From: an uncultured Lachnospiraceae bacterium
Lineage (GTDB): Bacteria > Bacillota > Clostridia > Lachnospirales > Lachnospiraceae
NCBI GenBank assembly: GCA_934432595.1
Contig: CAKRYR010000011.1
Coordinates: 1-64,000 of the forward strand
DNA: 64,000 nucleotides
Reading direction: 5' to 3'
Shown piece by piece: positions 49,890 through 59,295 of this stretch. Every line of letters starts with the position of its first letter. Positions within the stretch are counted from its first letter, which is position 1. A model generated the notes under the pieces. It was not told the DNA's origin and did not search any database. It worked only from the letters and a program-made list of their open reading frames with translations. The translations under genes and the position numbers were made by a program.

Positions 49890-51539
49890 TTATTTAGTAA
49901 ATTTAAAATCTCCTAATACTATCGAGTACATTTTAACATTCTTAGAATTGATAGGTTCCCATGCAAATTTTATGCTCTTGTATCCCTTTATATTAATATC
50001 TACTTTCTGATTCTTAGTCTTTTCTGTCATAATATCTGATGTAAATAACTTCTTTCCATCACCATATATAATGACTCTTCCTTCTCCTTCTTTATAGTAC
50101 TTAACATCCTTGCTACTAACATAACCTATAGTACCAGTTAATTTGGTATATCCATTATTCTCAATAACTCTATTACCGCAACTTTCAAGATTACGATATC
50201 CTACAACCTCAAGAACATCTTCATATTTCTGTCCATTTGCATCTTTATAATCCTGAAGTTCTGTTATTACATAGCTCTTTCCTTCTTGGCTCTTTGGCTT
50301 CATCTTAGAAAGATATACACCAGTGCTTACTTTATTGCTATATTTATTTATCAATTCAGTAGCCTTTGAATCATCCTTTACAACTTTAGAATAACTTTTC
50401 AAAATTGAAACTGCTGTTGTATACCTATCAGATTCAATATAGCTGTCTACTTCCTTATATATATCTTTCTTTAAAGATGTAAATAAAGTGGTTAATCTCT
50501 TATCCTCACCATACTCAGTAATAGCATTTTTAACAATCTTTATTGCACTAACATAATCATTTTTCTTAGTATACAAATCTACAGTATCTTCTATATCTGA
50601 TATATTAAGGTCTAGCTTGGCACTTTTATAAACTTGTAACTGTTTTTGTGCAATCTTGTCATTTGCAATTAATTTAAGATAGTCGTACATTATTTTAATA
50701 GCACTATTATAATCCTCATCGTTTGCATGCTCTTCTGCCTTAGCAATCTGCCCTTTTCTATACTCTGCAGATATTTTCTTCAATCTATTCTGAGCCTCTT
50801 TATACTTAGCATCTTTTTGTATTACCTTACCAAAATAAATGATGCTTTTCTTAAGTTCTCCAGCGTCATAAGCCTCTTTTCCCTTTTCAAAATTCTCTTG
50901 TGAACTAACAATTACAGTAAATAGATCTCTCATGTTTCTTATCTCTTCTCTTGCACCTGACTTTATCTTACTCAATGAATCAAGTTCAGACTCAGCTTTT
51001 TCTAAGTCTATTGTACCCTTATAATATCTTGAATATATCTCCTCTACTTTTGCTGCAACCATTGTATCTGCCTCTGACTTTTGAGAATCCATAAATTCAC
51101 TATAAATATTCTTTGCTAAAGTATACTGATTATCATGCAAAGAAGCATCAAACTTATCTAATAATGCCCTCTGTTGTATAAAGAAATAACAACCTGCAGA
51201 ACACACGATTAAAACCAATATTGAGATTATAACTAGTTTTAATCTTTTCCTCTTACGGTAAGAATTTATTTGTTCATTTAATTCTTCATCTGACTCTATT
51301 ATCTCAAAGTCCTCATCCAAATCCTCATCATTATCTAAATCTTCATCTACCTCTAAATAATCATGTACATCTGACTGACTATCATCACTACTCTCAAATA
51401 TTATATCTTCTTTTTCTTTATTCTCTGCAGAACTATCCTCAACTCTTACTTTTTCAACACCTTCATCTTCTACTTTTGTCTCATTACCTTCATCAATTTC
51501 AAAGTCAAAATCTGCATCTTTACTTTTATTTTCTTCCAT
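49890..51539 (-). CDS. Membrane protein with outer helical repeats and C-terminal beta domain
   Basis: A 549-residue protein. About 95 acidic cytoplasmic residues are followed by a basic patch and one membrane segment (RLKLVIISILVLIVCSAGCY, 100-120). The outer part at about 130-400 has TPR-like helical repeats (YKEAQNRLKKISAEYRKGQI, KNDYVSAIKIVKNAI). The last 140 residues look like an NPCBM-type sandwich (VVGYRNLESCGNRVIENNGY, YKSIKFAWEPIN). Such proteins can bind cell-wall sugars. GGAGAGG precedes ATG 51539. Confidence 0.72.
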   Translation of the reverse strand: MEENKSKDADFDFEIDEGNETKVEDEGVEKVRVEDSSAENKEKEDIIFESSDDSQSDVHDYLEVDEDLDNDEDLDEDFEIIESDEELNEQINSYRKRKRLKLVIISILVLIVCSAGCYFFIQQRALLDKFDASLHDNQYTLAKNIYSEFMDSQKSEADTMVAAKVEEIYSRYYKGTIDLEKAESELDSLSKIKSGAREEIRNMRDLFTVIVSSQENFEKGKEAYDAGELKKSIIYFGKVIQKDAKYKEAQNRLKKISAEYRKGQIAKAEEHANDEDYNSAIKIMYDYLKLIANDKIAQKQLQVYKSAKLDLNISDIEDTVDLYTKKNDYVSAIKIVKNAITEYGEDKRLTTLFTSLKKDIYKEVDSYIESDRYTTAVSILKSYSKVVKDDSKATELINKYSNKVSTGVYLSKMKPKSQEGKSYVITELQDYKDANGQKYEDVLEVVGYRNLESCGNRVIENNGYTKLTGTIGYVSSKDVKYYKEGEGRVIIYGDGKKLFTSDIMTEKTKNQKVDINIKGYKSIKFAWEPINSKNVKMYSIVLGDFKFTK

Positions 51540-51568
51540 AATTACCTCTCCGAGATTATTATCTTAAT

Positions 51569-52858
51569 CTATTGACTAATTAATTTATCGACACTTACTA
51601 GCTTAACACAAAGTATAAATATCTTTGTAGCTTCTATTAACTCTTCTAAGTTAGGAAATGTTGGAGCAATTCTAATATTGCTATTATGAGGGTCCTTACC
51701 GTATGGGTATGTTGCTCCTGCAGGTGTCATCTTAACTCCTGCTTCTTGACACATCTTTACTACTTGCTTGGCACATCCTTCAAGTGTTTCAAAAGATATA
51801 AAATATCCTCCCTTAGGTTTAGTCCATTCACCTACTCCTAAGTCTCCTAATTCTTGTTCAAGCATATCCAATACAACCTCAAATTTTGGTCTTAAAATAT
51901 TTGCATGTTTTCTCATATGCTGAACCATACCAGCAAAATCTTTAAAAAATCTACTATGTCTTAATTGATTTACTTTATCATAACCTATTGTCTGTACAGC
52001 CATCTGCTTTCTAATAAAATCAAGATTTCCCTTAGATGCTGATATTGCAGCAACACCTGAACCTGGAAATGTTACCTTTGAAGTTGAACAGAACTTGAAT
52101 ACTAAATCTGGATTGCCAACTTTCTCGCATTCATGTAATATTTCTATTAAATAATCTTGGTCATCATCATATAAATGATGGATTCCATATGCATTATCCC
52201 AATATATTCTAAAATCCTTTGCCTTAGGTTTTAGTCTTGCAAATCTTCGTACTGTATCATCAGAATATGTAATTCCTTGTGGATTAGAGTACTTTGGAAC
52301 ACACCATATTCCCTTTATCATATCATCTTCACTTACAAGACGTTCTACCATATCCATATCTGGTCCTTCTGGTGTCATAGGAACTGTTATCATCTCTATA
52401 TTAAAAAATTCACAAATTGCAAAATGTCTATCATATCCTGGAGCAGGACATAAGAATTTAACATTACCATCTAGCTTCATCCATGGAGTACTTCCCATTA
52501 CACCATGAGTCATAGACCTAGCAACAGTATCATACATAACATTTAAACTTGAGTTACCATATATAATAATATTCTCAATTGGGCATTCTATCATAGCACT
52601 AAGTAATCTCTTAGCTTCATTAATGCCTTCTAATACTCCATAGTTACGGCAGTCTACACCTTGCTCACAAGTAAGTTCTGTTCCAACTAATGTTTCTATC
52701 ATTGGCATAGATAAATCTAACTGTGCAGTACAAGGCTTACCTCTAGACATATCTAAATTAAGTCCTTTAGCCTGTGCCTCTTTGTATTCTTTCTCTAATT
52801 TACCTTTTAAATCTAACAATTCTTCTCTCGTTAATTCGCTATATTTCTTCAAATCCAT
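51569..52858 (-). CDS. Class I/II-fold aminotransferase, aspartate-type
   Basis: A 429-residue PLP enzyme. The PLP lysine lies in FCSTSKVTFPGSG; NPQG in YSNPQGITYSD and YWDNAYGIHHL are substrate and PLP contacts. The sequence, with LNLDMSRGKPCTAQLDLSMP near the start, fits the group often named aspartate aminotransferase in clostridia. The exact substrate is not certain. Its C-terminus (LCVKLVSVDKLISQ) is slightly longer than the conserved core. Confidence 0.88.
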   Translation of the reverse strand: MDLKKYSELTREELLDLKGKLEKEYKEAQAKGLNLDMSRGKPCTAQLDLSMPMIETLVGTELTCEQGVDCRNYGVLEGINEAKRLLSAMIECPIENIIIYGNSSLNVMYDTVARSMTHGVMGSTPWMKLDGNVKFLCPAPGYDRHFAICEFFNIEMITVPMTPEGPDMDMVERLVSEDDMIKGIWCVPKYSNPQGITYSDDTVRRFARLKPKAKDFRIYWDNAYGIHHLYDDDQDYLIEILHECEKVGNPDLVFKFCSTSKVTFPGSGVAAISASKGNLDFIRKQMAVQTIGYDKVNQLRHSRFFKDFAGMVQHMRKHANILRPKFEVVLDMLEQELGDLGVGEWTKPKGGYFISFETLEGCAKQVVKMCQEAGVKMTPAGATYPYGKDPHNSNIRIAPTFPNLEELIEATKIFILCVKLVSVDKLISQ

Positions 52859-53000
52859 CCCCCATTCCTTTCAATAATTTCAATTCATCTATTATAATAG
52901 TAGACCATTATTTTTATAAAATGTCAATAAAATAAGGAAATTTTTAACAAAATTTCCTTATTTTATGTATTTATAGTTCAATAATAGCATTCATTTTTTA

Positions 53001-53131
53001 GAACAAAGAGTCGCTTGCGACTCTTTTGTGTGCGAGTGGGAACGTAGTTCAAATTCCCCTTCCGCGAGCTGTGCATCCCCAGGTCGTGTTTTATTTCATA
53101 GGAAATGCAATGCAATTTCCTATGAAATAAA
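53001..53131 (+). repeat. Dispersed structured repeat, copy 2 (full)
   Basis: Begins GAACAAAGAGTCGCTTGCGA with the AGAGTCGC/GCGACTCT hairpin, then GCGAGTGGGAACG, CGCGAGCTG-CATCC and a long hairpin in which TTTCATAGGAAATGC pairs with GCAATTTCCTATGAAA. Matches 59139-59268 over its full length. Confidence 0.85.
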
Positions 53132-53154
53132 TAACTAAACTGTAGCTTTAATAA

Positions 53155-53451
53155 TTAATATCCTTTTATCAAACTAAAACTATCCCAATATTCTTTTTCT
53201 TTACCTCTTCTATAATAATTATTATACTTTAATGCTATATCCCAAAAAATATTCTCATCCTTTACTATTACAAGTATTTCATCTTCACGTCTCTTACGAA
53301 TATTTTTTCCATCGATATTACTGTCTACCCATTTTCTTGTTTTTTTCTCCCAATCCAATATAATCTCTTCAGTTAGAACCTCATACTCTGTCATTAAGAA
53401 TTTCACTTCTTCTAAATAGTCTTCAAGGTCCCAATACTCAACATTAGACAT
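53155..53451 (-). CDS. Hypothetical protein
   Basis: A 98-residue, highly charged soluble protein: EYWDLEDYLEEVKFLMTEYE, then RKRREDEILVIVKDENIFWD. No membrane segment and no known family. It starts 2 bp after the nadE stop on the same strand, so it is probably in one operon with nadE. Confidence 0.65.
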   Translation of the reverse strand: MSNVEYWDLEDYLEEVKFLMTEYEVLTEEIILDWEKKTRKWVDSNIDGKNIRKRREDEILVIVKDENIFWDIALKYNNYYRRGKEKEYWDSFSLIKGY

Positions 53452-53453
53452 AG

Positions 53454-55427
53454 CTATACCTCCTCTTTTTCAAGTTCCTGCCCAATCTCCTCTAATTGTT
53501 TTAACCATATAGTAGAACATGCATCACTTGGCATTCTAAGCTCTCCTCTAGGAGATAGAGTTATACTACCAACCTTTGGTCCATCAGGAATACATGAACG
53601 TTTAAATTGCTGTGCAAAAAATCTTCTATAAAAAGTATTTAACCATTTAAATATAACTTTATCACTATATTCGTCAGCAAATGCTATCTTAGCAAGCCTA
53701 TATACCTTTCTTGGTTCAAAACCATATCTTAATATGTTATATAAGAAAAAGTCATGTAGTTCGTATGTACCTACAATATCCTCTGTTTTCTGTGCAATTT
53801 TACCATCAGAAGGTGGTAAAAGCTCTGGACTTACTGGCGTATCTAGTATATCTAATAGAACTTTCGACAAAGTTGAATTTTTCGTATTTTCTGCATAATA
53901 AGCAACTAGATACCTAACCAACGTCTTAGGAACTGAGCAATTCACCCCATACATAGACATATGGTCGCCATTATATGTTGCCCAACCAAGTGCCAACTCA
54001 GACATATCTCCTGTTCCAATAACCATTCCACCACATTTATTGGCTATATCCATTAATATCTGTGTTCTCTCGCGTGCTTGTCCATTTTCATATGTTATAT
54101 CATGATTATTAATATCTTGCTCTATATCTTGAAAATGAACTTTTACAGCATTTTGTATATTAATCTCTTTTATAGTTGCACCTAATTCTCTTGATAATTC
54201 TATTGCATTATTATAAGTTCTATCTGTTGTTCCAAAACAAGGCATAGTTATTGCCCTAATATTTTCATGTGGAATCTGTAATCTATCAAATGCTCTTACA
54301 GCGACTAATAAAGCTAATGTAGAATCTAATCCACCAGATATACCTATAACTACGTTTTGGCAATTAGTATGCTCTAGGCGTTTTACTAATCCCATCATCT
54401 GTATATCAAGAATTTCCTTACATCTCTCATCTCTAAATTGTTTATTAGCAGGTACAAATGGTGCCTTATCTATATAACGAGTTAACTTAACAAGCTCTTC
54501 TCTCTGTCCAATTTTAACAATTTTATAATCTTTATCTATGGTATTTTCAAAACTGCTATTACGCCTTCTATCATTAATCAATCTCTTACAATCTATTTCT
54601 GAAATAATTAATTCATTTTCAAATAATTCTGCCTCAGCCAAAATCGTTCCATTCTCAGATATAATATTGTGCCCACTATATACAACATCTGTTGTAGATT
54701 CACCATTTCCTGCTGATGCATATATATATCCTGCAATTAAACGAGCTGACTGTCCCTTAACTAGTTCTCGTCTGTAGTTCTTCTTCCCAACCATTTCATC
54801 GCTAGCTGATAAATTTAATATAATATTAGCTCCAGCAAGGGCATGATTATTACTTGGTGGATTAACTGCCCACAAATCCTCACATATTTCTATCGCAAAA
54901 GAGAATTCTTTCATATGGGTATCTTGGAAGATTTGTTTTGTTTTACATGAAAATGTTCCCAAATCAGACAATTCATTAAAACAAATATCTGCTGAATCAA
55001 CATCTACGCTCTCTCCTGATTCAAAATATCTCTTCTCATAAAATTCAGCATAATTAGCGATATATGTTTTTGGTACAATTCCCTTAATTACACCCTTTTC
55101 AATAACAACTGCAACATTATATAATTTATTTTTTATCATATATGGCATTCCTACCACACATGTAATTTTCAAACAAACCGTTGATTTTACAATTCTTTTT
55201 AATTCTTTAATTGCACTTGATAATAATAATTCTTGATGAAATAAATCCCCACATGTATACCCAGTTATACAAAGTTCAGGAAAAGTAACTAAATTAACAT
55301 TTTCCTCCTCACTTTTTTTTATTAACTCTATTATCCTATCAGCATTATACTCACAATCAGCAACTCTTATTCTAGGTGTTGCTGATGCAACTTTAACAAA
55401 TCCATCTTTCATATATCTGTTCTCCAT
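53454..55427 (-). CDS. nadE: Glutamine-dependent NAD+ synthetase
   Basis: A 657-residue two-domain enzyme. Residues 1-290 are a nitrilase-type glutaminase with Glu in FPELCITGYTCGD and Cys in FAIEICEDLWAVNPP. Residues 330-657 are the synthetase with PP-loop VVIGISGGLDSTLALLVAVR. The first domain frees ammonia from glutamine, and the second amidates NaAD to NAD+. Length and motif order are normal. Confidence 0.97.
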   Translation of the reverse strand: MENRYMKDGFVKVASATPRIRVADCEYNADRIIELIKKSEEENVNLVTFPELCITGYTCGDLFHQELLLSSAIKELKRIVKSTVCLKITCVVGMPYMIKNKLYNVAVVIEKGVIKGIVPKTYIANYAEFYEKRYFESGESVDVDSADICFNELSDLGTFSCKTKQIFQDTHMKEFSFAIEICEDLWAVNPPSNNHALAGANIILNLSASDEMVGKKNYRRELVKGQSARLIAGYIYASAGNGESTTDVVYSGHNIISENGTILAEAELFENELIISEIDCKRLINDRRRNSSFENTIDKDYKIVKIGQREELVKLTRYIDKAPFVPANKQFRDERCKEILDIQMMGLVKRLEHTNCQNVVIGISGGLDSTLALLVAVRAFDRLQIPHENIRAITMPCFGTTDRTYNNAIELSRELGATIKEINIQNAVKVHFQDIEQDINNHDITYENGQARERTQILMDIANKCGGMVIGTGDMSELALGWATYNGDHMSMYGVNCSVPKTLVRYLVAYYAENTKNSTLSKVLLDILDTPVSPELLPPSDGKIAQKTEDIVGTYELHDFFLYNILRYGFEPRKVYRLAKIAFADEYSDKVIFKWLNTFYRRFFAQQFKRSCIPDGPKVGSITLSPRGELRMPSDACSTIWLKQLEEIGQELEKEEV

Positions 55428-55512
55428 TCTCTAACTTAACCATTCTTACACTCCATTAAATACAATTATATATTTATTATTGCCCACGTCAATATATTTA
55501 TTAATAAAGCAA

Positions 55513-55532
55513 GGCACCCCCTAAGGAGTGCC
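55513..55532 (-). terminator. Terminator after the adhesin gene
   Basis: GGCACCCC and GGAGTGCC pair with one mismatch about 115 bases after the adhesin stop; TTGCTTT follows on the minus strand. Confidence 0.5.
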
Positions 55533-55646
55533 CTCACCTTATAACGCTACTTTCAATAATGTAGCTTTACTGAAATTGTCTGTAAGTAGAAACTCTAACT
55601 CATATCGTCCACTGCATATTCCTAAGACACAATAATCATCTACTGA

Positions 55647-57419
55647 CTACTTTCTCTTCTTACGAATTGTCACTACAACCATGACTACAGCAACAACTAC
55701 AAGCAATGCACCTACTACGTAGAAAACAACTTCAGATACTGTACCTGTTTTTGGTAAGAATCCTAAAGGTGTATTACTATCAAATAATGTAAATCCTTTA
55801 GATCCTTTATCCTTACTGCTATTAGTAACATCAGCCTTTGGTCTGTTATTACTCAAGTCATTATCACTTTCAACATCCTGAACGTCATCCTTATCTACTT
55901 CAGGTTTATCAATAATATCACCATTCTTGTTATATGATGTATCTTCTGAAGTATCAACAACTTTCTCAGTTGGTGCAACAGTTGGATTCTCCGTTGTCTC
56001 AACTTTTGGAACCTCTCCTGCATTATCAGTAGGTGTTATTACTGGTACTTCAGTAGCTACTACCTCTGGTTGTTTTGTCACAACTGGAGTTTCAGTCACT
56101 ACTGGTTGCTCAGTTACTACTGGTTGCTCAGTTACTACTGGAGTTTCTGTTACCACTGGTTGCTCAGTAACTACTGGTTTTTCAGTCACCACTGGTTGCT
56201 CAGTAACTACTGGTTTTTCAGTCACCACTGGTTGCTCAGTTACTACTGGAACAGGTGTAACCTCCGGCTCTGGCACTTTAGTAGGTCCTACAATCTCTTC
56301 AGTTGGTTTCGGTGTCTCTTCTGGTGTTTGATCTTCCTGTAATCTAAAAGTAATCTTACAATTAGATACTGCTCCACCTCTCTCAAGGAAAAATACTTGT
56401 AATGTATGTCTTCCTACAGTAAGTGAATTAATATATGGATTATCCATAGCTACTGATGAAACTGTATTATTATATTTACCTGACGTTTCATCAAAATGGT
56501 TACCTTTAGTTTCAACTTTACCAGTTGCAAAGTTTATTGTACCCGACACTGCGTCGTGTACTCCTCCCAAATCTAATACTAAATTACCATCTACAAATAC
56601 CCAAAGATCATCATCACCTGAAAAAGAAAATACCATATCTTCTTCTGAGCCATTAAATGTCTTAACTTTGCCATCTTTAGGTTTTACAAATGGGAGTTCT
56701 AACTTCATACCAAAATAGTAATTTTTACTCCCTGACAAAGCGTAATGACCATTCTCATCTGAACCTTTTGAAGTATCCAATTTATTAAAAGGCATGAATC
56801 CTATGTTAGATGCCATGTCGTATCTTTCCATCTTTAGTAACCCATCCTCACCCAATTCCTTGGTTACTTGAACATGGTTCTTGCTACTATCGTATTGCAA
56901 ATATCCATTGCCTATGTTTTCAAACGGGAAACTATATGAACCCATATAAGTATTAACATCTTCTGTCTGGAACAAATTAACCGCTTGATTGCCAGATACT
57001 GCAATCCTGTTATTAGCAAGACGTACTGTGCCATCTTCATTCAAAGAATTCTCAACTAGTCCTTGAACAACTTTATACTTATATGCACTAATCCATGAAT
57101 TGTGTTCGCTTGGTCTTGGTACTACTTCTTGACCGAAATCTTCTGCCTTTACGTAATAATTGTCCTGATTAAATAAGAATAAAGCTGAATCATTATTAAT
57201 TTCGTCTTCTCCTAATAAAAAGTTTCCATTACTACTTCTTTTTGATGATTCATAATCAAATAAGTCCGCCTTATAATAGCTTATTGTACCAATCTCAGGA
57301 TCGGAACTAGCTGAAGATTTATGTGCTATCTTCGTTATATAAGGCATTGCTAAAGTCATTAATGCAAGTGACAACACAAAAATAGAACTGAAAGCAATTT
57401 TCTTGCGCATTTTTCTCAT
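55647..57419 (-). CDS. LPKTG-anchored fibro-slime adhesin
   Basis: A 590-residue surface protein. A signal peptide (IAFSSIFVLSLALMTLAMPY) is followed by a fibro-slime/PA14-like domain at about 40-365, with MVFSFSGDDDLWVFVDGNLV then LDLGGVHDAVSGTINF. A Pro/Thr/Val/Glu-rich stalk with about ten PVVTEQ/K/T units lies at 385-460. The C-terminus is LPKTG, a membrane segment and RKKRK, a sortase signal. The sortase gene is just upstream. A c-di-GMP-I riboswitch and tandem structured repeats precede it, so expression should follow c-di-GMP levels. Confidence 0.9.
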   Translation of the reverse strand: MRKMRKKIAFSSIFVLSLALMTLAMPYITKIAHKSSASSDPEIGTISYYKADLFDYESSKRSSNGNFLLGEDEINNDSALFLFNQDNYYVKAEDFGQEVVPRPSEHNSWISAYKYKVVQGLVENSLNEDGTVRLANNRIAVSGNQAVNLFQTEDVNTYMGSYSFPFENIGNGYLQYDSSKNHVQVTKELGEDGLLKMERYDMASNIGFMPFNKLDTSKGSDENGHYALSGSKNYYFGMKLELPFVKPKDGKVKTFNGSEEDMVFSFSGDDDLWVFVDGNLVLDLGGVHDAVSGTINFATGKVETKGNHFDETSGKYNNTVSSVAMDNPYINSLTVGRHTLQVFFLERGGAVSNCKITFRLQEDQTPEETPKPTEEIVGPTKVPEPEVTPVPVVTEQPVVTEKPVVTEQPVVTEKPVVTEQPVVTETPVVTEQPVVTEQPVVTETPVVTKQPEVVATEVPVITPTDNAGEVPKVETTENPTVAPTEKVVDTSEDTSYNKNGDIIDKPEVDKDDVQDVESDNDLSNNRPKADVTNSSKDKGSKGFTLFDSNTPLGFLPKTGTVSEVVFYVVGALLVVVAVVMVVVTIRKKRK

Positions 57420-57510
57420 ATTATCATCTCTCCTATGACTAATTTCGGTTTAATACTTCTTTAAGAACGCAACATCAAGTAGCGAATTATTTACTTAAAA
57501 AGTAAATGCC

Positions 57511-57702
57511 TGCTTTTCTTGAGGCAGGCTCCCTATTTTCAGCCTCGCTTTTTGAGGAAAACGTGGTTAACCTTCTTGACTATATAGGGCCAAGATCCTG
57601 TTTTCAGCCTCGCTTTATGGCTAGCGGGGTTAACCTTATCCTATCGAATATGGGGATAGGTACCTGTTTTCAGCCTCGCTTTGTGGCTAGCGGGGTTAAC
57701 CT
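57511..57702. repeat. Three tandem 65-bp structured repeats in the adhesin leader
   Basis: CAGCCTCGCTT begins at 57540, 57605 and 57671. Each conserved 40-bp part (TTTTCAGCCTCGCTTTATGG, then CTAGCGGGGTTAACC) is preceded by a different 20-25 bp hairpin (GCCTGC/GCAGGC; CTTG/CAAG; CCTATC/GATAGG). On the plus strand CCTCGCT can pair with AGCGGGG. The first copy is diverged. They lie between riboswitch and adhesin start. No known RNA family comes to mind. Confidence 0.85.
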
Positions 57703-58098
57703 GGTTGTTTCCTTGCATTATTAGCATAAAAGTTTGTCTCTACAAACTCTTACACCGAGTATCTGTCACTTATGTGACCAACAAATTACCACCGGCAACC
57801 ATTTATACTTTTCCACTTATCATATAGCCAAAAACACTACATTGATAACAGAAAGGAATAAACAAGGGAACTACTTTTTTGTTGTAATTCCTATATAAAT
57901 ATTATACTTTATATTCCTTTTTTTGTAAACAAAACTGGGGCTTTTTACTTATTACTTTTCCTAACAAATACTAGAAGTATAGCTTATAAATGTATATCAA
58001 TTTTAGAGATGTTTTTATATTTTGATATTAATGTCTTAAGCACTACCTTATAGATATTATTTCTAAACATTAGACTCGTATTTTTTTGCAATGTAAAA

Positions 58099-58117
58099 CG
58101 GCCCACATTGTGGACCG
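58099..58117 (-). terminator. Terminator in the adhesin leader
   Basis: On the minus strand CGGTCCACA/TGTGGGCCG (one G-U) is followed by TTTTACATT. It lies 80 bases after the riboswitch aptamer and may be its expression platform or a separate stop. Confidence 0.5.
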
Positions 58118-58194
58118 CTCTACTTGGGTAGTTTAATATATTTGGAAGTTATTAAAAGGGGATCAAATTAATAAAATATTTGAATATAAAAAAA

Positions 58195-58286
58195 CTTTCC
58201 GAATTCGGTAACTGGCTGTCATTTTAAAGACCCTTTAGTTTTGCGTCCCATTCTTTCGATATGGTTTGCCTTTGTCGTTGAAAAGT
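58195..58286 (-). promoter_or_regulatory. Cyclic-di-GMP class I riboswitch (GEMM-I)
   Basis: On the minus strand the consensus elements occur in order: GACAAAGGCAAACC, the CGAAAG tetraloop, GGGACGCAAAAC, and GCCAGTTACCG. P1 can form from CTTTTC and GGAAAG, and seven Ts follow the aptamer. It is preceded by a consensus promoter and leads to the fibro-slime adhesin gene. c-di-GMP would thus control a sortase-anchored adhesin. Confidence 0.93.
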
Positions 58287-58326
58287 ATCAACTGTTTTTT
58301 TGTATTCAATTATTTTCTATGTTTAT

Positions 58327-58355
58327 ATAATACACTATTTTTTTTAATGTGTCAA
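58327..58355 (-). promoter_or_regulatory. Promoter of the riboswitch-adhesin transcript
   Basis: On the minus strand TTGACA (58350-58355), 17 bp and TATTAT (58327-58332) lie about 40 bases before the aptamer. Confidence 0.8.
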
Positions 58356-58416
58356 CACCTTTTTTTTATTTTTTTTAAAAAATTTTTACAAAGTGTTTTT
58401 TAAGTGTTAATAATCT

Positions 58417-59115
58417 CTAATTTTCAAGTTTACATCTAACAATCAATCTATTCTTTCCATTATCTTGGCAAGTAAGCAATGTTAGATTATAACCTTCAAG
58501 ATTATCTGTTACATAAACATCTGTTGGCTTTACTTTAAAGCTTTTACTTACTTTATAAGTATAACTCTTTCCATATTCATCTGTCAATACCACTTTATCA
58601 TCTTTTTTTAATTTCTCCAAATTTTTAAAGAACACACCATATATTCCACCATGATGTCCTGCCAATACGCAGTTTCCTTCACCGCCTAAGACAGATGTTC
58701 CCTTCATATGTCCTATGGCTACAGCGATGTTAGCTCTATTACTTCCCTCTACTATAGGAAATTCTATATCTATTGTAGGAATATTAATTATACCTATGAC
58801 TTGCTGATTCTTTAAAAGTTCATCTGAATTGCTATTATTTACATTCTTCTCATTTTCTTCTATTTCAAGTTTTTTAACTTCTTCTCGCACTAAATCTGGA
58901 TCATATGTATTTTTCTTACTATTTTCTGTATTATCACTTATAGATTCATTACTATCTTTTTTATTTAATTTATTTTCTTCTATTTTTTTCTTTAAATCAG
59001 TCATCATAACTTCTTGTTTGTCTGCTGTTTTTTTCTTGCTATATGCAGGATACAACATAATTCCTATACCAGCAACTAATAAAACTATAATCAATACTAT
59101 CTTTATCTTTCCCAT
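58417..59115 (-). CDS. srtD: Class D-like sortase
   Basis: A 232-residue protein. One N-terminal membrane segment (KIVLIIVLLVAGIGIMLYPA), a charged linker with coiled-coil character, then the sortase barrel: INIPTIDIEFPIVEGSN, the His in CVLAGHHGG and the Cys in LTLLTCQDNGKNRLIVRC with its Arg. It cleaves sorting motifs and links proteins to peptidoglycan. The adjacent adhesin with LPKTG is the obvious substrate. ATG 59115 has GAGGA 7 bases upstream; the frame is open to 59127. The class is inferred from size and topology. Confidence 0.88.
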   Translation of the reverse strand: MGKIKIVLIIVLLVAGIGIMLYPAYSKKKTADKQEVMMTDLKKKIEENKLNKKDSNESISDNTENSKKNTYDPDLVREEVKKLEIEENEKNVNNSNSDELLKNQQVIGIINIPTIDIEFPIVEGSNRANIAVAIGHMKGTSVLGGEGNCVLAGHHGGIYGVFFKNLEKLKKDDKVVLTDEYGKSYTYKVSKSFKVKPTDVYVTDNLEGYNLTLLTCQDNGKNRLIVRCKLEN

Positions 59116-59138
59116 ATTAATCCTCATTTCTTATTAGT

Positions 59139-59268
59139 GAACAAAGAGTCGCTTGCGACTCTGAACCGTGCAAGTGGGAACGCAGTTCAAATTTCCCTTT
59201 CGCGAGCTGCGCATCCTCACGAAGTGTTTTATTTCATAGGAAATGCGACGCAATTTCCTATGAAATAA
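59139..59268 (+). repeat. Dispersed structured repeat, copy 3 (full)
   Basis: Same element as 53001-53131: GAACAAAGAGTCGCTTGCGA, GCAAGTGGGAACG, CGCGAGCTGCGCATCC, then TTTCATAGGAAATGC pairing with GCAATTTCCTATGAAA. It sits directly after the 6S RNA terminator. Confidence 0.85.
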
Positions 59269-59289
59269 AAAAAGGCAGCTATGCTGCCC
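59263..59289 (-). terminator. Terminator of 6S RNA
   Basis: GGCAGC/GCTGCC with a 3-base loop, followed on the minus strand by seven T residues. Confidence 0.85.
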
Positions 59290-59295
59290 TTTTCA

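Noticed and set aside
55927..56342. Plus-strand open frames opposite the adhesin stalk
   Set aside because: They arise from the repeated PVVTEQ codons and lack ribosome sites or non-repetitive sequence.
57511..57702. CRISPR array
   Set aside because: Only three units, with 'spacers' that are self-complementary hairpins of unequal length, and no cas gene nearby.
57511..57702. Further c-di-GMP riboswitches in tandem
   Set aside because: TAGCGGGGTTAAC looks like a GEMM 3' end at first sight, but the GCAAACC and GACGCAAAGC core elements are absent; the real aptamer is at 58195-58286.
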